Shown: piece by piece, positions 25,137 to 33,389 of the stretch
How positions within the stretch are numbered: position 1 is the first letter of the stretch
Layout of the letters: each line of letters begins with the position of its first letter
Source of the DNA: JAJNBA01 sp035512775
Lineage (GTDB): Bacteria > Actinomycetota > UBA4738 > HRBIN12
Reading direction: 5' to 3'
DNA length: 64,000 nucleotides
NCBI GenBank assembly: GCA_035512775.1
Contig: DATKDI010000055.1
Span: 108,403 to 172,402, forward strand
Program-made: the position numbers and the translations under genes
The notes under the pieces: model-generated
Databases searched by the model: none
Seen by the model: the letters and a program-made list of their open reading frames with translations, nothing else
Told to the model about the DNA's origin: nothing

Positions 25137-26602
25137 GCCGCCCGGTCGAGCACGAAGCGCACGAGGGCTCGGACGGGAACGCCCGTCGCGCCCTTCGGCC
25201 CCAGGTCGTTGCCCTTCTCGGAGAAGGCCGGGCCGGCGATGTCCAGATGCACCCACGGCACGTCGCCGACGAACTCCGCCAGGAACCATGCCGCCGTGAT
25301 CGCGCCGCCCCAGCGATCGCCGATGTTCTTGATGTCGGCGATGTTCGAATCGATCAGCCGCCGGTACTCCTTGTGCAGCGGCAACGGCCAGATCCAGTCG
25401 CCGGTCGATCGGCCCGCCTGCACGATCTCCTCGACGAGCGCGTCGTCGTTGCCCATCGCGCCCGTGATGTCGGTGCCCAAGGCGATCATGCACGCGCCGG
25501 TGAGTGTCGCTGTGTCCACGATGCACGAGGGCTTCTTCTCGGCGAGCAACGCGAGGGCATCGGCGAGGATCAGCCGCCCCTCCGCGTCGGTGTTCAGGAC
25601 CTCCGACGTCTTCCCTCCGTAGTGCGTGATCACGTCACCGGGTTTCTGCGCCGCACCGCCGGGCATGTTCTCGGCCGAGGGGATCGCGGCGATCACGTTG
25701 ATCTTCGGCTTCAACCGGGCGATCACCTTCATCGTCGCGAGGATCGACGCGGCCCCGCCCATGTCGATCTTCATGGTCTCCATGCCCTTCGCGTCCTTGA
25801 TCGAGAGCCCGCCAGAGTCGAAGGCGATGCCCTTGCCGGTGAGGGCGATGGGGGTCGATCCTCCGGCGCCCTTGTAGGACAGCTCGATCAGCCGAGGCGG
25901 GTTCACGCTCCCCTGCCCGACCCCCAGGATGCCGCCGAACCCACGCTTCTTGAGCTCGGCCTCCGTCCACACCTTGCACGTCAGTCCCTCAGCCTTCGCC
26001 ATCGCCTGCGCCTCGCGCGCCAGCTGCGCGGGCGGAAGGTCCCCGGCCGGCGTGTTGACGAGATCGCGCGCCCAGGCGACCGCATCCACGATGACCTCGG
26101 CGCCCCGAACGGCTTTCCGCCCCGCTTTCGCATCCGCCTTGTTCCCCCCGACGACCGTGACCTTCGTCAATGGCTCGTGATCCTTCGTGGACTTGTAGCG
26201 ATCGAAGCGATAGCCACCGAGACCCAGACCCTCCGCGGCCGCCTGCGCGACCTCGCCCACGTCGCCCTGCACCGCCTGAGGGAACGTGGTGGCGGCGTGC
26301 CCGAAGCGACCGATCGAGGGAGCGATCCGTCCGAGGGCCTTGCGCATCGCAGGGGCGTCGAAGTCCCGGCGTTCGCCGACGCCGTACAGGAGGACGGCGC
26401 CCGAGGCGAAGCGATCCCCGTTCCGCTTGGTGACGAGCAGGGACTCACCCTTCTTGCCGGTGAGCTTGGCATCGCGAAAGGTCTGCTCGAGGCCCGTTTC
26501 CTTGACCCCGGGACCGAACTCCGGTCCCTGGAAAACCGGCAGGATCAATACACCGGCTTTCACCGCCACGGGTGCGTCCGTGGAGAACGAGAACGTCGTC
26601 AC
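25133..26602 (-). CDS. pepA: Leucyl aminopeptidase (M17)
   Basis: A 489-residue M17 aminopeptidase. The C-terminal catalytic domain has 'TGKGIAFDSGGLSIKDAKGM' (metal-binding Lys/Asp), 'MKIDMGGAASILATM', 'NTDAEGRLILADAL' (M17 signature; catalytic Arg, Asp and Glu) and 'VDTATLTGA'. The N-terminal domain about 1-165 is a macro-like fold. It removes N-terminal residues from peptides in the cytosol using two metal ions. A GGAGG 9 nt before the GTG at 26602 supports this start. It is followed by the PIG-L gene with a 4-nt overlap. Confidence 0.93.
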   Translation of the reverse strand: MTTFSFSTDAPVAVKAGVLILPVFQGPEFGPGVKETGLEQTFRDAKLTGKKGESLLVTKRNGDRFASGAVLLYGVGERRDFDAPAMRKALGRIAPSIGRFGHAATTFPQAVQGDVGEVAQAAAEGLGLGGYRFDRYKSTKDHEPLTKVTVVGGNKADAKAGRKAVRGAEVIVDAVAWARDLVNTPAGDLPPAQLAREAQAMAKAEGLTCKVWTEAELKKRGFGGILGVGQGSVNPPRLIELSYKGAGGSTPIALTGKGIAFDSGGLSIKDAKGMETMKIDMGGAASILATMKVIARLKPKINVIAAIPSAENMPGGAAQKPGDVITHYGGKTSEVLNTDAEGRLILADALALLAEKKPSCIVDTATLTGACMIALGTDITGAMGNDDALVEEIVQAGRSTGDWIWPLPLHKEYRRLIDSNIADIKNIGDRWGGAITAAWFLAEFVGDVPWVHLDIAGPAFSEKGNDLGPKGATGVPVRALVRFVLDRAA

Positions 26603-26673
26603 AGCGTGCAGCCTCCTTCGTCCGGCCTCGCGCAGAAGCCGCAGTGTAGCCCGGGCGCAACGGCACACACCGG

Positions 26674-26679
26674 TACCCT
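26674..26679 (+). promoter_or_regulatory. Candidate leaderless -10 (TACCCT) for the cupin gene
   Basis: TACCCT ends 7 nt before the GTG start at 26687, in the 84-bp divergent gap between pepA and the cupin gene. Confidence 0.4.
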
Positions 26680-26686
26680 GAGGCCC

Positions 26687-27010
26687 GTGAAGACGCTGGA
26701 CATACGGAACTTCGTCCACTTCTCCGACGACGAACCGCGGCGGCGGACGCTGACCGAGGGAGAGCGCCTGTGGTCGGGGATCGTCTGCCTCCAGGGCGCG
26801 CAAGGGGTCGGTCCGATCCGCGACGATGACGCCGACGGGATCGTCGTCGTGCTCGCCGGCGAGGTCGCGACCCAGGTCGGGAAGGGTCGTGCCCGCATGA
26901 AGCAGTGGGAGGCGGTGGATGTGCCGGCAGGCTTGGAGCTGACGATGCGGAACGCGTCGGATGAGCCCGCCGTGGTCCTGCTGGTGGTCGCGCCGCCGCC
27001 ATCCGGCTGA
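26687..27010 (+). CDS. Small cupin-fold protein lacking the metal-binding histidines
   Basis: A 107-residue single cupin. The overall shape ('DGIVVVLAGEVATQVGKG', 'WEAVDVPAGLELTMRNASD', 'PAVVLLVVAPP') is clear, but the first motif, normally G-x5-HxH, reads 'GPIRDDDADG' with Asp in place of His. It probably binds no metal through the classical site and may be a sensor or ligand-binding protein. It lies 47 bp before hutI on the same strand; a role in histidine use is possible but only by position. Confidence 0.65.
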   Translation: MKTLDIRNFVHFSDDEPRRRTLTEGERLWSGIVCLQGAQGVGPIRDDDADGIVVVLAGEVATQVGKGRARMKQWEAVDVPAGLELTMRNASDEPAVVLLVVAPPPSG

Positions 27011-27045
27011 TACCTCGCACGAGCGCCCCCTCTCGGGCGCGAAGC

Positions 27046-27051
27046 TAGGCT
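27046..27051 (+). promoter_or_regulatory. Candidate leaderless -10 (TAGGCT) for hutI
   Basis: TAGGCT ends 6 nt before the ATG at 27058; there is no ribosome-binding site in the interval. Confidence 0.5.
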
Positions 27052-27057
27052 TCTCGC

Positions 27058-28278
27058 ATGACGCGCGGGGCGGCGATCGCGGCGACCCTGGCGACCGCCC
27101 GTGGACCGCTCCCCGCGAGAGGCGTCGCCGCCACCGCCGCGGTGATCTCGCCCGGCGGGGTCGCGTGGGACGAGGACGGCACCATCGTGTTCGTCGGGCC
27201 CGCAGACGACCTTCCTTGGGAGCCGGTCGCGCTCGGTAGCCCCGACGAGGGCACGATCGTCCCCGGGTTCGTGGACTGCCACGTCCATCTGCCGTTCGTC
27301 GGATGGCGGGCGGACGAGTTCGAAGCCCGCCTGGCGGGGGTGTCCTATCGCGACATCCACGGCAACGAGGGCGGCATCTTCCGCTCGGCCAGGATGTTCG
27401 CCGAGGCCGATGACGAAGCGGTCCTCTCGTTCTCGAAGGCGCTGGCCGTGGAGATGGCAGCGCACGGCACCACCGCGATGGAGCTGAAGACCGGCTACGG
27501 CCTCTCGGTCGAGGGCGAGCTGCGACAACTCCGGCTCGCCCGGCGACTGGCCGAGGCGGTGCCGCAGACGTGTGGCGTGACCTTGCTCGCGTGCCACGCG
27601 ATCCCCGACGGGAGCTCACGCGAGGGATGGGTCAGGACCGCGTGCGACGAGCTGATCCCCGTCGCCGCGGCGGATGGACTGGCGGACGCCGTCGACATCT
27701 ACATCGAGGACATCGCGTTCTCACTCGCCGACCTCGAGCGGGTGGCGGCGGCGGCCTCGGCCGCCGCGCTGCCGCTCCGGGTGCACGCTGACCAGCTCGG
27801 GCCGAGCGGAGCGGCCGAGGCCGCCGCCGCGCTGGGCGCTCGGAGCGCCGACCACCTGAACCACATCGGTCCCGAGGGCATCGCGGCGCTCGGCCAAGGG
27901 CCGACCGCGGCGGTCCTCCTCCCGACCTCGACCTTCACCCTCCGGGCGTCGCCGGCGCCCGTCGCTGCGCTCCGGGACGCCGGCGCCGCCCTCGCGATCG
28001 CGACCGACCTGAATCCGGGGACGTCTCCCGTCAGCTCGATGCCCGAGACGATCGCGATGGCGTGCTCGCTCTACGGGATGACGCCACTCGCGGCGCTCAC
28101 GGCCGCCACGGCCAATCCCGCCTGGGTGCTCGGCATGAGCGATCGGGTCGGCACCCTCGAGCCCGGAAAGCGCGCCGACCTCGTGGTGCTGGACGGACCG
28201 TCGTTCGCGCACGTGCCATACCGGCCGGGTCACAACCCCGTGGTCCACACCGTGATCGGCGGCGACGCGATCGCCTGA
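27058..28278 (+). CDS. hutI: Imidazolonepropionase
   Basis: A 406-residue amidohydrolase. The metal motif 'GFVDCHVHLPFVGWRADEFE' (HxH about residues 77-79), 'GTTAMELKTGYGLS', 'RVHADQLGPSGAAE', 'HLNHIGPEGIAAL' and 'ATDLNPGTSPVSSMP' (metal Asp) are typical of HutI. It opens the ring of imidazolone-5-propionate to formiminoglutamate, the third step of histidine breakdown. hutH lies next to it, converging with a 5-bp gap, while hutU is 23 kb away; no formiminoglutamate-processing gene is in the window. Confidence 0.9.
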   Translation: MTRGAAIAATLATARGPLPARGVAATAAVISPGGVAWDEDGTIVFVGPADDLPWEPVALGSPDEGTIVPGFVDCHVHLPFVGWRADEFEARLAGVSYRDIHGNEGGIFRSARMFAEADDEAVLSFSKALAVEMAAHGTTAMELKTGYGLSVEGELRQLRLARRLAEAVPQTCGVTLLACHAIPDGSSREGWVRTACDELIPVAAADGLADAVDIYIEDIAFSLADLERVAAAASAAALPLRVHADQLGPSGAAEAAAALGARSADHLNHIGPEGIAALGQGPTAAVLLPTSTFTLRASPAPVAALRDAGAALAIATDLNPGTSPVSSMPETIAMACSLYGMTPLAALTAATANPAWVLGMSDRVGTLEPGKRADLVVLDGPSFAHVPYRPGHNPVVHTVIGGDAIA

Positions 28279-28283
28279 GCTCC

Positions 28284-29810
28284 TCAGTCGAGAGGGCTGC
28301 TCACGCCCTCGGCGGCGGACACCAGCCGACCGGATCGAACCAGCTCGACCGCGGCCACGATGTCCGGGCCGAACTCGCGATCCGCCAGGTAGAAAGGCAC
28401 CTCGTGGCGGAGCGCCTCCTTCACGGAAGCGGTCGCCGGGCCGGGCTCGAGCGGAGCGCGGAGGTCGAGCGCCTGCGCGGCTCCCAGCGCTTCGAGCGCC
28501 AGAACCATCTCCGCGTTCGCGACGACGTCCCGCGCGTGCCGCGCGGCAGTCATCCCCATCGACACGTGGTCCTCTTGCCCGGCGGAGGACGGGATCGAAT
28601 CGACCGAGGCCGGGTGGGCGAGCGATTTCGACTCCGAGACGAGCGATGCCGCCGTGTACTGCACGAGCATGAACCCGCTGTTGAGACCGCTCTCGGGAAC
28701 CAGGAACGGGGGAAGCCCGTTCGAGAGCGCCGGGTCGAGCAACCGATAGAGGCGTCGCTCGCTGATGCTCGCCATCCCGACGGTGGCGAGCGCGAGCAGG
28801 TCCATCGCGACCGCGACCGGCTGGCCGTGGAAGTTGCCCCCCGACACGATGTCCCCGACGTCGGGGAGCACGATCGGGTTGTCCGAAACAGCGTTCAGTT
28901 CGATCTCGAGGACACCCCGCGCGAAGCCGAGTGCCTCACGTGTGGCGCCGTGCACCTGCGGCGCGCATCGAAGCGAATACGCGTCTTGCACGAGATGCTC
29001 GCTGTCCCGATGCGAGGCGAGGATCGGAGAACCCTCCAGCAGGCGGCGGAGGTTCGAGGCGCTCGCCGCCTGGCCGGGGTGGGGCCGGAGGCGCTGCAGT
29101 CTGTCGTCGAACGGCGCGTCTGTGCCGAGGGCGGCTTCGATCGTCATCGCCGCGACCACGTCGGCGGTGCGGGCCAGCGTCGACAGCCGCCCGGAAGCGA
29201 GCACCCCGATCGCCAGCATCCCCTGGGTCCCGTTCACGAGCGCGAGTCCTTCTTTCGCCTCCAACGTGAGCGGTACCAGTCCGGCACGCTGCATCGCTCC
29301 CGCCGCGGGCTCCGTGCCGACGTCCGTCAGCACCTCGCCCGCGCCGATCATCGGCAGCGCGAGGTTGGCGAGCGGCGCGAGGTCCCCGGATGCGCCGAGC
29401 GATCCCTGCTCCGGCACCGCGGGGATCACGTCGGCGTTCAGCATCTGCACCATCAGGTCGATGAGCTCCGGCCGCACGCCCGAGTGGCCGAGGGCGAGGA
29501 CGTGGGCTCGGAGGAGCAGCATCGCGCGCGCTTCGGGGCGGGACAGGGGACGACCGACCGCGGTCGCGTGCGACCGGACGATCCCGTGCTGCAGGTCCGC
29601 CGCCTGCGCGGGATCGATCCGTACGTTGGCGAGTGCGCCGAATCCTGTCGTGACCCCGTAGACGACGTCGCCCGAGGCCACGGCGTCCTCGATCACGCGT
29701 CGCGCGGAGATCACCTTCTCTCGCGTCTTCGGAGAGAAGGTGGCATCGGCCCCCGCCGCGACCGCAGTCACATCCGCAAGCGTGAGCGTCTCACCGACCG
29801 CGACCGTCAC
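28284..29810 (-). CDS. hutH: Histidine ammonia-lyase
   Basis: A 508-residue aromatic-amino-acid lyase. The Ala-Ser-Gly triad that cyclises into the MIO prosthetic group is visible in 'GSLGASGDLAPLANLALPMI' (about residues 142-161). Other family segments are 'VVYGVTTGFGALAN', 'NGTQGMLA', 'VSDNPIVLPDVGDIVSGGNF' and 'PSSAGQEDHVSMG'. It removes ammonia from histidine to give urocanate. The GTG start is used with a TAGCCT hexamer 8 nt upstream. Length equals the family norm. Confidence 0.93.
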   Translation of the reverse strand: MTVAVGETLTLADVTAVAAGADATFSPKTREKVISARRVIEDAVASGDVVYGVTTGFGALANVRIDPAQAADLQHGIVRSHATAVGRPLSRPEARAMLLLRAHVLALGHSGVRPELIDLMVQMLNADVIPAVPEQGSLGASGDLAPLANLALPMIGAGEVLTDVGTEPAAGAMQRAGLVPLTLEAKEGLALVNGTQGMLAIGVLASGRLSTLARTADVVAAMTIEAALGTDAPFDDRLQRLRPHPGQAASASNLRRLLEGSPILASHRDSEHLVQDAYSLRCAPQVHGATREALGFARGVLEIELNAVSDNPIVLPDVGDIVSGGNFHGQPVAVAMDLLALATVGMASISERRLYRLLDPALSNGLPPFLVPESGLNSGFMLVQYTAASLVSESKSLAHPASVDSIPSSAGQEDHVSMGMTAARHARDVVANAEMVLALEALGAAQALDLRAPLEPGPATASVKEALRHEVPFYLADREFGPDIVAAVELVRSGRLVSAAEGVSSPLD

Positions 29811-30123
29811 GGCTGCGAAGGCTACTACCGAACCCGAACCGTCTGATCCGTCGTCGGGCAGGCCTAATTGTGAGGAGGTCGGTCGAGTGCGGTGGCATCT
29901 ACAGCATCGTGATCAGACCGACGCTTGGTAGCGGATCGAGCATCCAGGCGACCGCCTCCCCCCGCAGCGGGAACGTCTACAGCCAAGGAGCCATGTTCAT
30001 GGGTCGGCCGGGTCGCTGGGAGGCGACAGGTGGGGACATGAGGTTCGAGGTCGTCCTTGCTCGCACCTCGGCGAACTGACATCGGGACATCTCGCCGGGG
30101 GGCGTGTCTCTGGGCCAGTGGTC
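29811..30123. other. 313-bp intergenic region upstream of hutH, no gene seen
   Basis: It holds the hutH promoter (TAGCCT at 29819-29824 on the minus strand, 8 nt before GTG) and the 3' end of the regulator gene transcript. A 69-codon plus-strand frame (29870-30079) has no ribosome-binding site or recognisable protein and is not called. Confidence 0.45.
29819..29824 (-). promoter_or_regulatory. Candidate -10 (TAGCCT) for hutH
   Basis: On the minus strand TAGCCT lies 8 nt before the GTG at 29810. Confidence 0.4.
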
Positions 30124-30726
30124 CTAGCCCTCGCGGCCGACGACGAACCAGATCCCGCTGACAGGGACGTCGCCGAGGTTCCACAGGCGGTGGGGTTGTG
30201 TCGAGTCGAACGCGATCGAATCACCGGGGCCGAGCGCGTACTCCTCGAACCCGAGCTGGACGCCGAGCCTGCCCTCCAGGACGAGCCCGTACTCCCGGCC
30301 CGGGTGGCGCATCATCATCTCGTCCGAAGCCGACGAGCCGCCCACGTCGTACACGACCTGCAGGAAGTCCACGTGCTCGTGCTGATGGCTCGTGAGCCGC
30401 TCCCAACGAACCCCCGAATCGAGGTCGATCACGTGACGGTCTTCCACGCGCACCATCGGCCCGAGGTGGGTGGAGTCGTCCGGCGCGGCGTCGTCGTCGG
30501 CACGTGCGACGGCGCCGTTGCCACCGAAGATGTCGTCGAGCGAGACGCCGAGCTCGGTGACGATCCCGTACAGAGTGCTCACCGACGGCTTCGACTGGCC
30601 CGACTCGATCTGCGAGATCATGCTCGCGGACAGCCCGACGCGCCGGGCCAGCTCGCGCTGGCTGATGCCAACCCGGTCTCGCTCTTCCCGGAGCCTCGTC
30701 CCGATGTCTTCCAGTTCGCCGGCCAA
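30124..30726 (-). CDS. XRE-family regulator with C-terminal cupin sensor
   Basis: A 200-residue transcription factor. Residues 10-65 form an XRE helix-turn-helix ('VGISQRELARRVGLSASMIS', 'QIESGQSKPSVSTLYGIVTE'). Residues 110-190 form a cupin sensor ('SSASDEMMMRHPGREYGLVL', 'YALGPGDSIAFDSTQPHRLW'). Such cupin-XRE regulators bind the substrate or an intermediate of the adjacent catabolic operon. The start is uncertain; TTG at 30726 is chosen since GAGG lies 7 nt upstream and no ATG or GTG fits better. It diverges from the long 30.9-44.5 kb operon and probably controls it. Confidence 0.8.
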   Translation of the reverse strand: MAGELEDIGTRLREERDRVGISQRELARRVGLSASMISQIESGQSKPSVSTLYGIVTELGVSLDDIFGGNGAVARADDDAAPDDSTHLGPMVRVEDRHVIDLDSGVRWERLTSHQHEHVDFLQVVYDVGGSSASDEMMMRHPGREYGLVLEGRLGVQLGFEEYALGPGDSIAFDSTQPHRLWNLGDVPVSGIWFVVGREG

Positions 30727-30949
30727 GTCAGCACCTCGACGCCGTTCGTTGACCGCAGGGTAGCGCTTAGCGTCACTGAGAACTACCCCGGGGTGAACAC
30801 CTCCACTGCCTAGCCAACTCGCACGGAGGTATGTAGTGTCCCTGAACGGTGCGAGGCCAGGACGACCAGTGAGAGTGATCGGACGGCGTCGAACCGAGGC
30901 GGTCGGGAGGCCCGGCCTCCGCTGAAACCGGTACGGCGCAGGGGGGCGG
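30727..30949. promoter_or_regulatory. Divergent control region between the XRE regulator and the catabolic operon
   Basis: 223 bp with no coding frame. It contains a short dyad GGTG-AA-CACC near 30792-30801 and AT-richer stretches. It must hold the operon promoter and probably the regulator's operator, but I cannot point to a convincing -35/-10 pair. A GGGGGGCGG run precedes the amidohydrolase ATG as ribosome-binding site. Confidence 0.4.
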
Positions 30950-32272
30950 ATGACGAGGATCCTGCTCAAGGGTGGATGCGTCCTCACTCTGGCACGGTCC
31001 CCCAACCTCCGCCGGGGCGACGTCCTGATCGAAGACGACGTGGTGTCCGAGGTCGGGACCGGGCTCCGTGCCCGCGACGCCGAGCAGGTGGACGCGACCG
31101 ACACGATCGTGATGCCGGGCTTCGTGGATACCCACCGTCATGCCTGGAAGTCGCTCTCCCGGAACGTCGGCGCGTGGCCACCGGGCAGCGGGACGGGGGG
31201 AGCCGGCGACTCGTTCCGGCCCGAGGATGTGTACGCCGCCACGCTGATCGGCTTGCTCGGCGCGATCGAGGCGGGGATCACCACTGTGGTCGACTGGTCG
31301 CCGATCCGACCGGACGACGCCCTCGTGGATTCCGCGCTCCGGGCGCACGCCGACGCGGGGCTGCGAACGGTGTTCGTCCATGCCGCGCGCACCCGGACGG
31401 AGGATCAGGGATCGTCCGCGCCGGCGATCCGGGGCCTCATGGCGCGCCTGAGCGACGCCGCCGGGCCGCGAACGACGATCGCGGTCGGATCCGACGTGAC
31501 GGGTGCGAACGACCACGAACGGCTCGAGGCGGAGTGGGCAGCAGCCCGTGGGCTGGGGCTGCGGATACACGCACACGTCGACCCGGAAACCTCCGGTCCC
31601 GGGGCGATCGCAGAGCTCGCCCGACACGGTCTCTTGGGTGCGGACGTGACGCTCGTGCACTGTTCGTCGCTCGACGACGAGGACGTCGAGGCGATCGCAG
31701 CGTCGGGAGCGTCGGTGTCGCTCGCGCCGTCGGGCGAGATGGTGGGCGGTCTCGGGACGCCGCCGATCCAGTCCCTGATCGACCGCGACATCCGGCCCGG
31801 CCTCGGGGTCGATGAGGAACGGCTCACTCCCGGCGATTTGTTCGCCCAGATGCGGGCCACGATCTCGATGCAGCACGCCACCGTCTTCGATCGCAAGCTC
31901 GCCGGGAAAGCCGGCGTGCCGAAGCTGATGAGCACGCGCGACGTGATCCGTCACGCCACCATCGATGGCGCGCGAGCGGCGGGGTTGGGCACGGTGACCG
32001 GATCCCTCGAGCCGGGCAAGCAAGCCGACATCGTGCTGCTGCGAACCGACCGCCCGAACATCTTCCCGATCAACGACCCGATCGGTGCGGTCGTGTGGGG
32101 CATGGACACCTCGAACGTCGACTGGGTCTTCGTCGGCGGCAAACCCCTGATGCGTGGCGGTGCCCTCGAAGCGAACGTGGAGCAAGCCCGCAACCTCGCG
32201 GCGACGGCCCAGGAGCGCGTCGCCACCACCGCTCGGCTCGCCGTCGGCACCGCACCGCGGGGTGAGCGGTGA
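30950..32272 (+). CDS. Amidohydrolase (cytosine/guanine deaminase-type), first copy
   Basis: A 440-residue metal-dependent hydrolase. The beta-sandwich start 'TRILLKGGCVLTL' is followed by 'GFVDTHRHAWKSLSRNVG' (HxH metal motif about residues 63-65), 'RIHAHVDPETSG' (third His), 'VTLVHCSSL' (fourth His) and 'RPGLGVDEE' (metal Asp near 286). All ligands for the mononuclear deaminase/chlorohydrolase class are present, so it should be active. A C-terminal 'GSLEPGKQADIVLLRTD' completes the family pattern. It leads the operon and overlaps the permease gene by 4 nt (GTGA). Homologues act on ring C-N bonds of purines, pyrimidines or triazines; the substrate here is unknown. Confidence 0.88.
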   Translation: MTRILLKGGCVLTLARSPNLRRGDVLIEDDVVSEVGTGLRARDAEQVDATDTIVMPGFVDTHRHAWKSLSRNVGAWPPGSGTGGAGDSFRPEDVYAATLIGLLGAIEAGITTVVDWSPIRPDDALVDSALRAHADAGLRTVFVHAARTRTEDQGSSAPAIRGLMARLSDAAGPRTTIAVGSDVTGANDHERLEAEWAAARGLGLRIHAHVDPETSGPGAIAELARHGLLGADVTLVHCSSLDDEDVEAIAASGASVSLAPSGEMVGGLGTPPIQSLIDRDIRPGLGVDEERLTPGDLFAQMRATISMQHATVFDRKLAGKAGVPKLMSTRDVIRHATIDGARAAGLGTVTGSLEPGKQADIVLLRTDRPNIFPINDPIGAVVWGMDTSNVDWVFVGGKPLMRGGALEANVEQARNLAATAQERVATTARLAVGTAPRGER

Positions 32273-33336
32273 CGACGACGAAAGCCCCGTCGGCGGCGCT
32301 CACCTCGTTCGTCGTCGGCTCTCGGTATATGCCGGTGTACATCGCACTGCTGCTCCTCGTTGCCGTGGCGCTCATCTGGGCCCCGGCGACCCTGAGTGGT
32401 GTCGCGCTGCGCGCCGTCGCTCCCTACGGGGCAGTGCTCGGGATCGCCGCCCTCGGCCAGATGTTGGTGATCATGACCGGGGGGATCGACCTCAGCGTCC
32501 CCGGGACGATGAGCCTGGCGGCGGTGATCACGGTCGGCGTCGGGGACGGATCGAACGAGCTCATCTGGGTGGCCATCGCCACCGCGGTGGCGGCCGCCGC
32601 CGCCGTCGGACTCGTGAACGGCATCCTCATCGGCGGGCTCAAGCTGAACGGTCTCATCATCACCCTGGCCGTCGGATTGATCGTGGTCGGAGTGGTGAAT
32701 CGCTACGGAAGCACCTTCCCCGTCCAGAGCCCGGTGCCGACCGGGTTGTCCGACTGGACCTCGGCCCGCGTCCTCGGCATCAGCCCCATCCTCTGGATCG
32801 GTGTCGGGCTCACCATCCTTCTGATCGTCGGCCTTCGCTATACGTCGGTCGGTCGCAGGTTCCAAGCGGTGGGCGCCAACCCGGTGGCATCCCACGTCGT
32901 CGGTGTCCGGGTGACCGTGAACCAGATCCTCGCCTATGTGGTCGCCGCGGTCTTCTACGCGATCGCCGGGGTCGCGCTGGCGGGTCTCCTCCGCACGCCT
33001 GGGGTCGCCGTCGGCTCGACGTATCTCCTCGGCCCGATCGCGGCGGTGGTCATCGGCGGCGCATCCTTGACCGGAGGCCTGGCCAGCCCCTTGTCCACGT
33101 TCGCGGCCGCCCTCTTCCTCACGGGCCTGAACCAGATGCTGCGAACGATGGGGCTGCCCACCGCCCTCCAGTTCGTCGTGTTCGGTGTGGTCATCATCGG
33201 GGGCATGTTGGTTTCGGGCGATCGGATCGTTCGGGCCGTCGAGCAGCTGATCCGAGAACGGAAACCGGATCGCTCGCAGACGCCGACGCTCGCGGGTTCC
33301 ACAGGGGGACGTGCCTGGAAGGAGGAGGGTATGTGA
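32269..33336 (+). CDS. ABC transporter permease, RbsC/BmpC-type, first copy
   Basis: A 355-residue polytopic permease with about ten helices. The family motif 'MTGGIDLSVPGTMSLAA' (near residues 67-83) and 'SVGRRFQAVGANPVASHVVG' and 'IGGASLTGGLASPLSTF' are typical of the branched RbsC group that serves sugar and nucleoside importers. The GTG start overlaps the amidohydrolase stop. It should pair with the permease half of the fusion protein at 36295-38748, giving a heterodimeric channel served by the double ATPase. Confidence 0.9.
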   Translation: MTTTKAPSAALTSFVVGSRYMPVYIALLLLVAVALIWAPATLSGVALRAVAPYGAVLGIAALGQMLVIMTGGIDLSVPGTMSLAAVITVGVGDGSNELIWVAIATAVAAAAAVGLVNGILIGGLKLNGLIITLAVGLIVVGVVNRYGSTFPVQSPVPTGLSDWTSARVLGISPILWIGVGLTILLIVGLRYTSVGRRFQAVGANPVASHVVGVRVTVNQILAYVVAAVFYAIAGVALAGLLRTPGVAVGSTYLLGPIAAVVIGGASLTGGLASPLSTFAAALFLTGLNQMLRTMGLPTALQFVVFGVVIIGGMLVSGDRIVRAVEQLIRERKPDRSQTPTLAGSTGGRAWKEEGM

Positions 33337-33389
33337 CGGTGCCACCGATCCGGCAAGACCAGGGTTATCGACTCAGCGGGAGGAGGAAC

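Noticed and set aside
29870..30079. A 69-codon plus-strand frame in the hutH upstream region.
   Set aside because: No ribosome-binding site, no leaderless promoter pattern and no recognisable sequence.
32154..33389. An 849-codon frame running through permease 1 into the binding protein.
   Set aside because: The first 412 codons are a shadow of the permease; the lipoprotein signal peptide and a strong ribosome-binding site fix the start at 33390.
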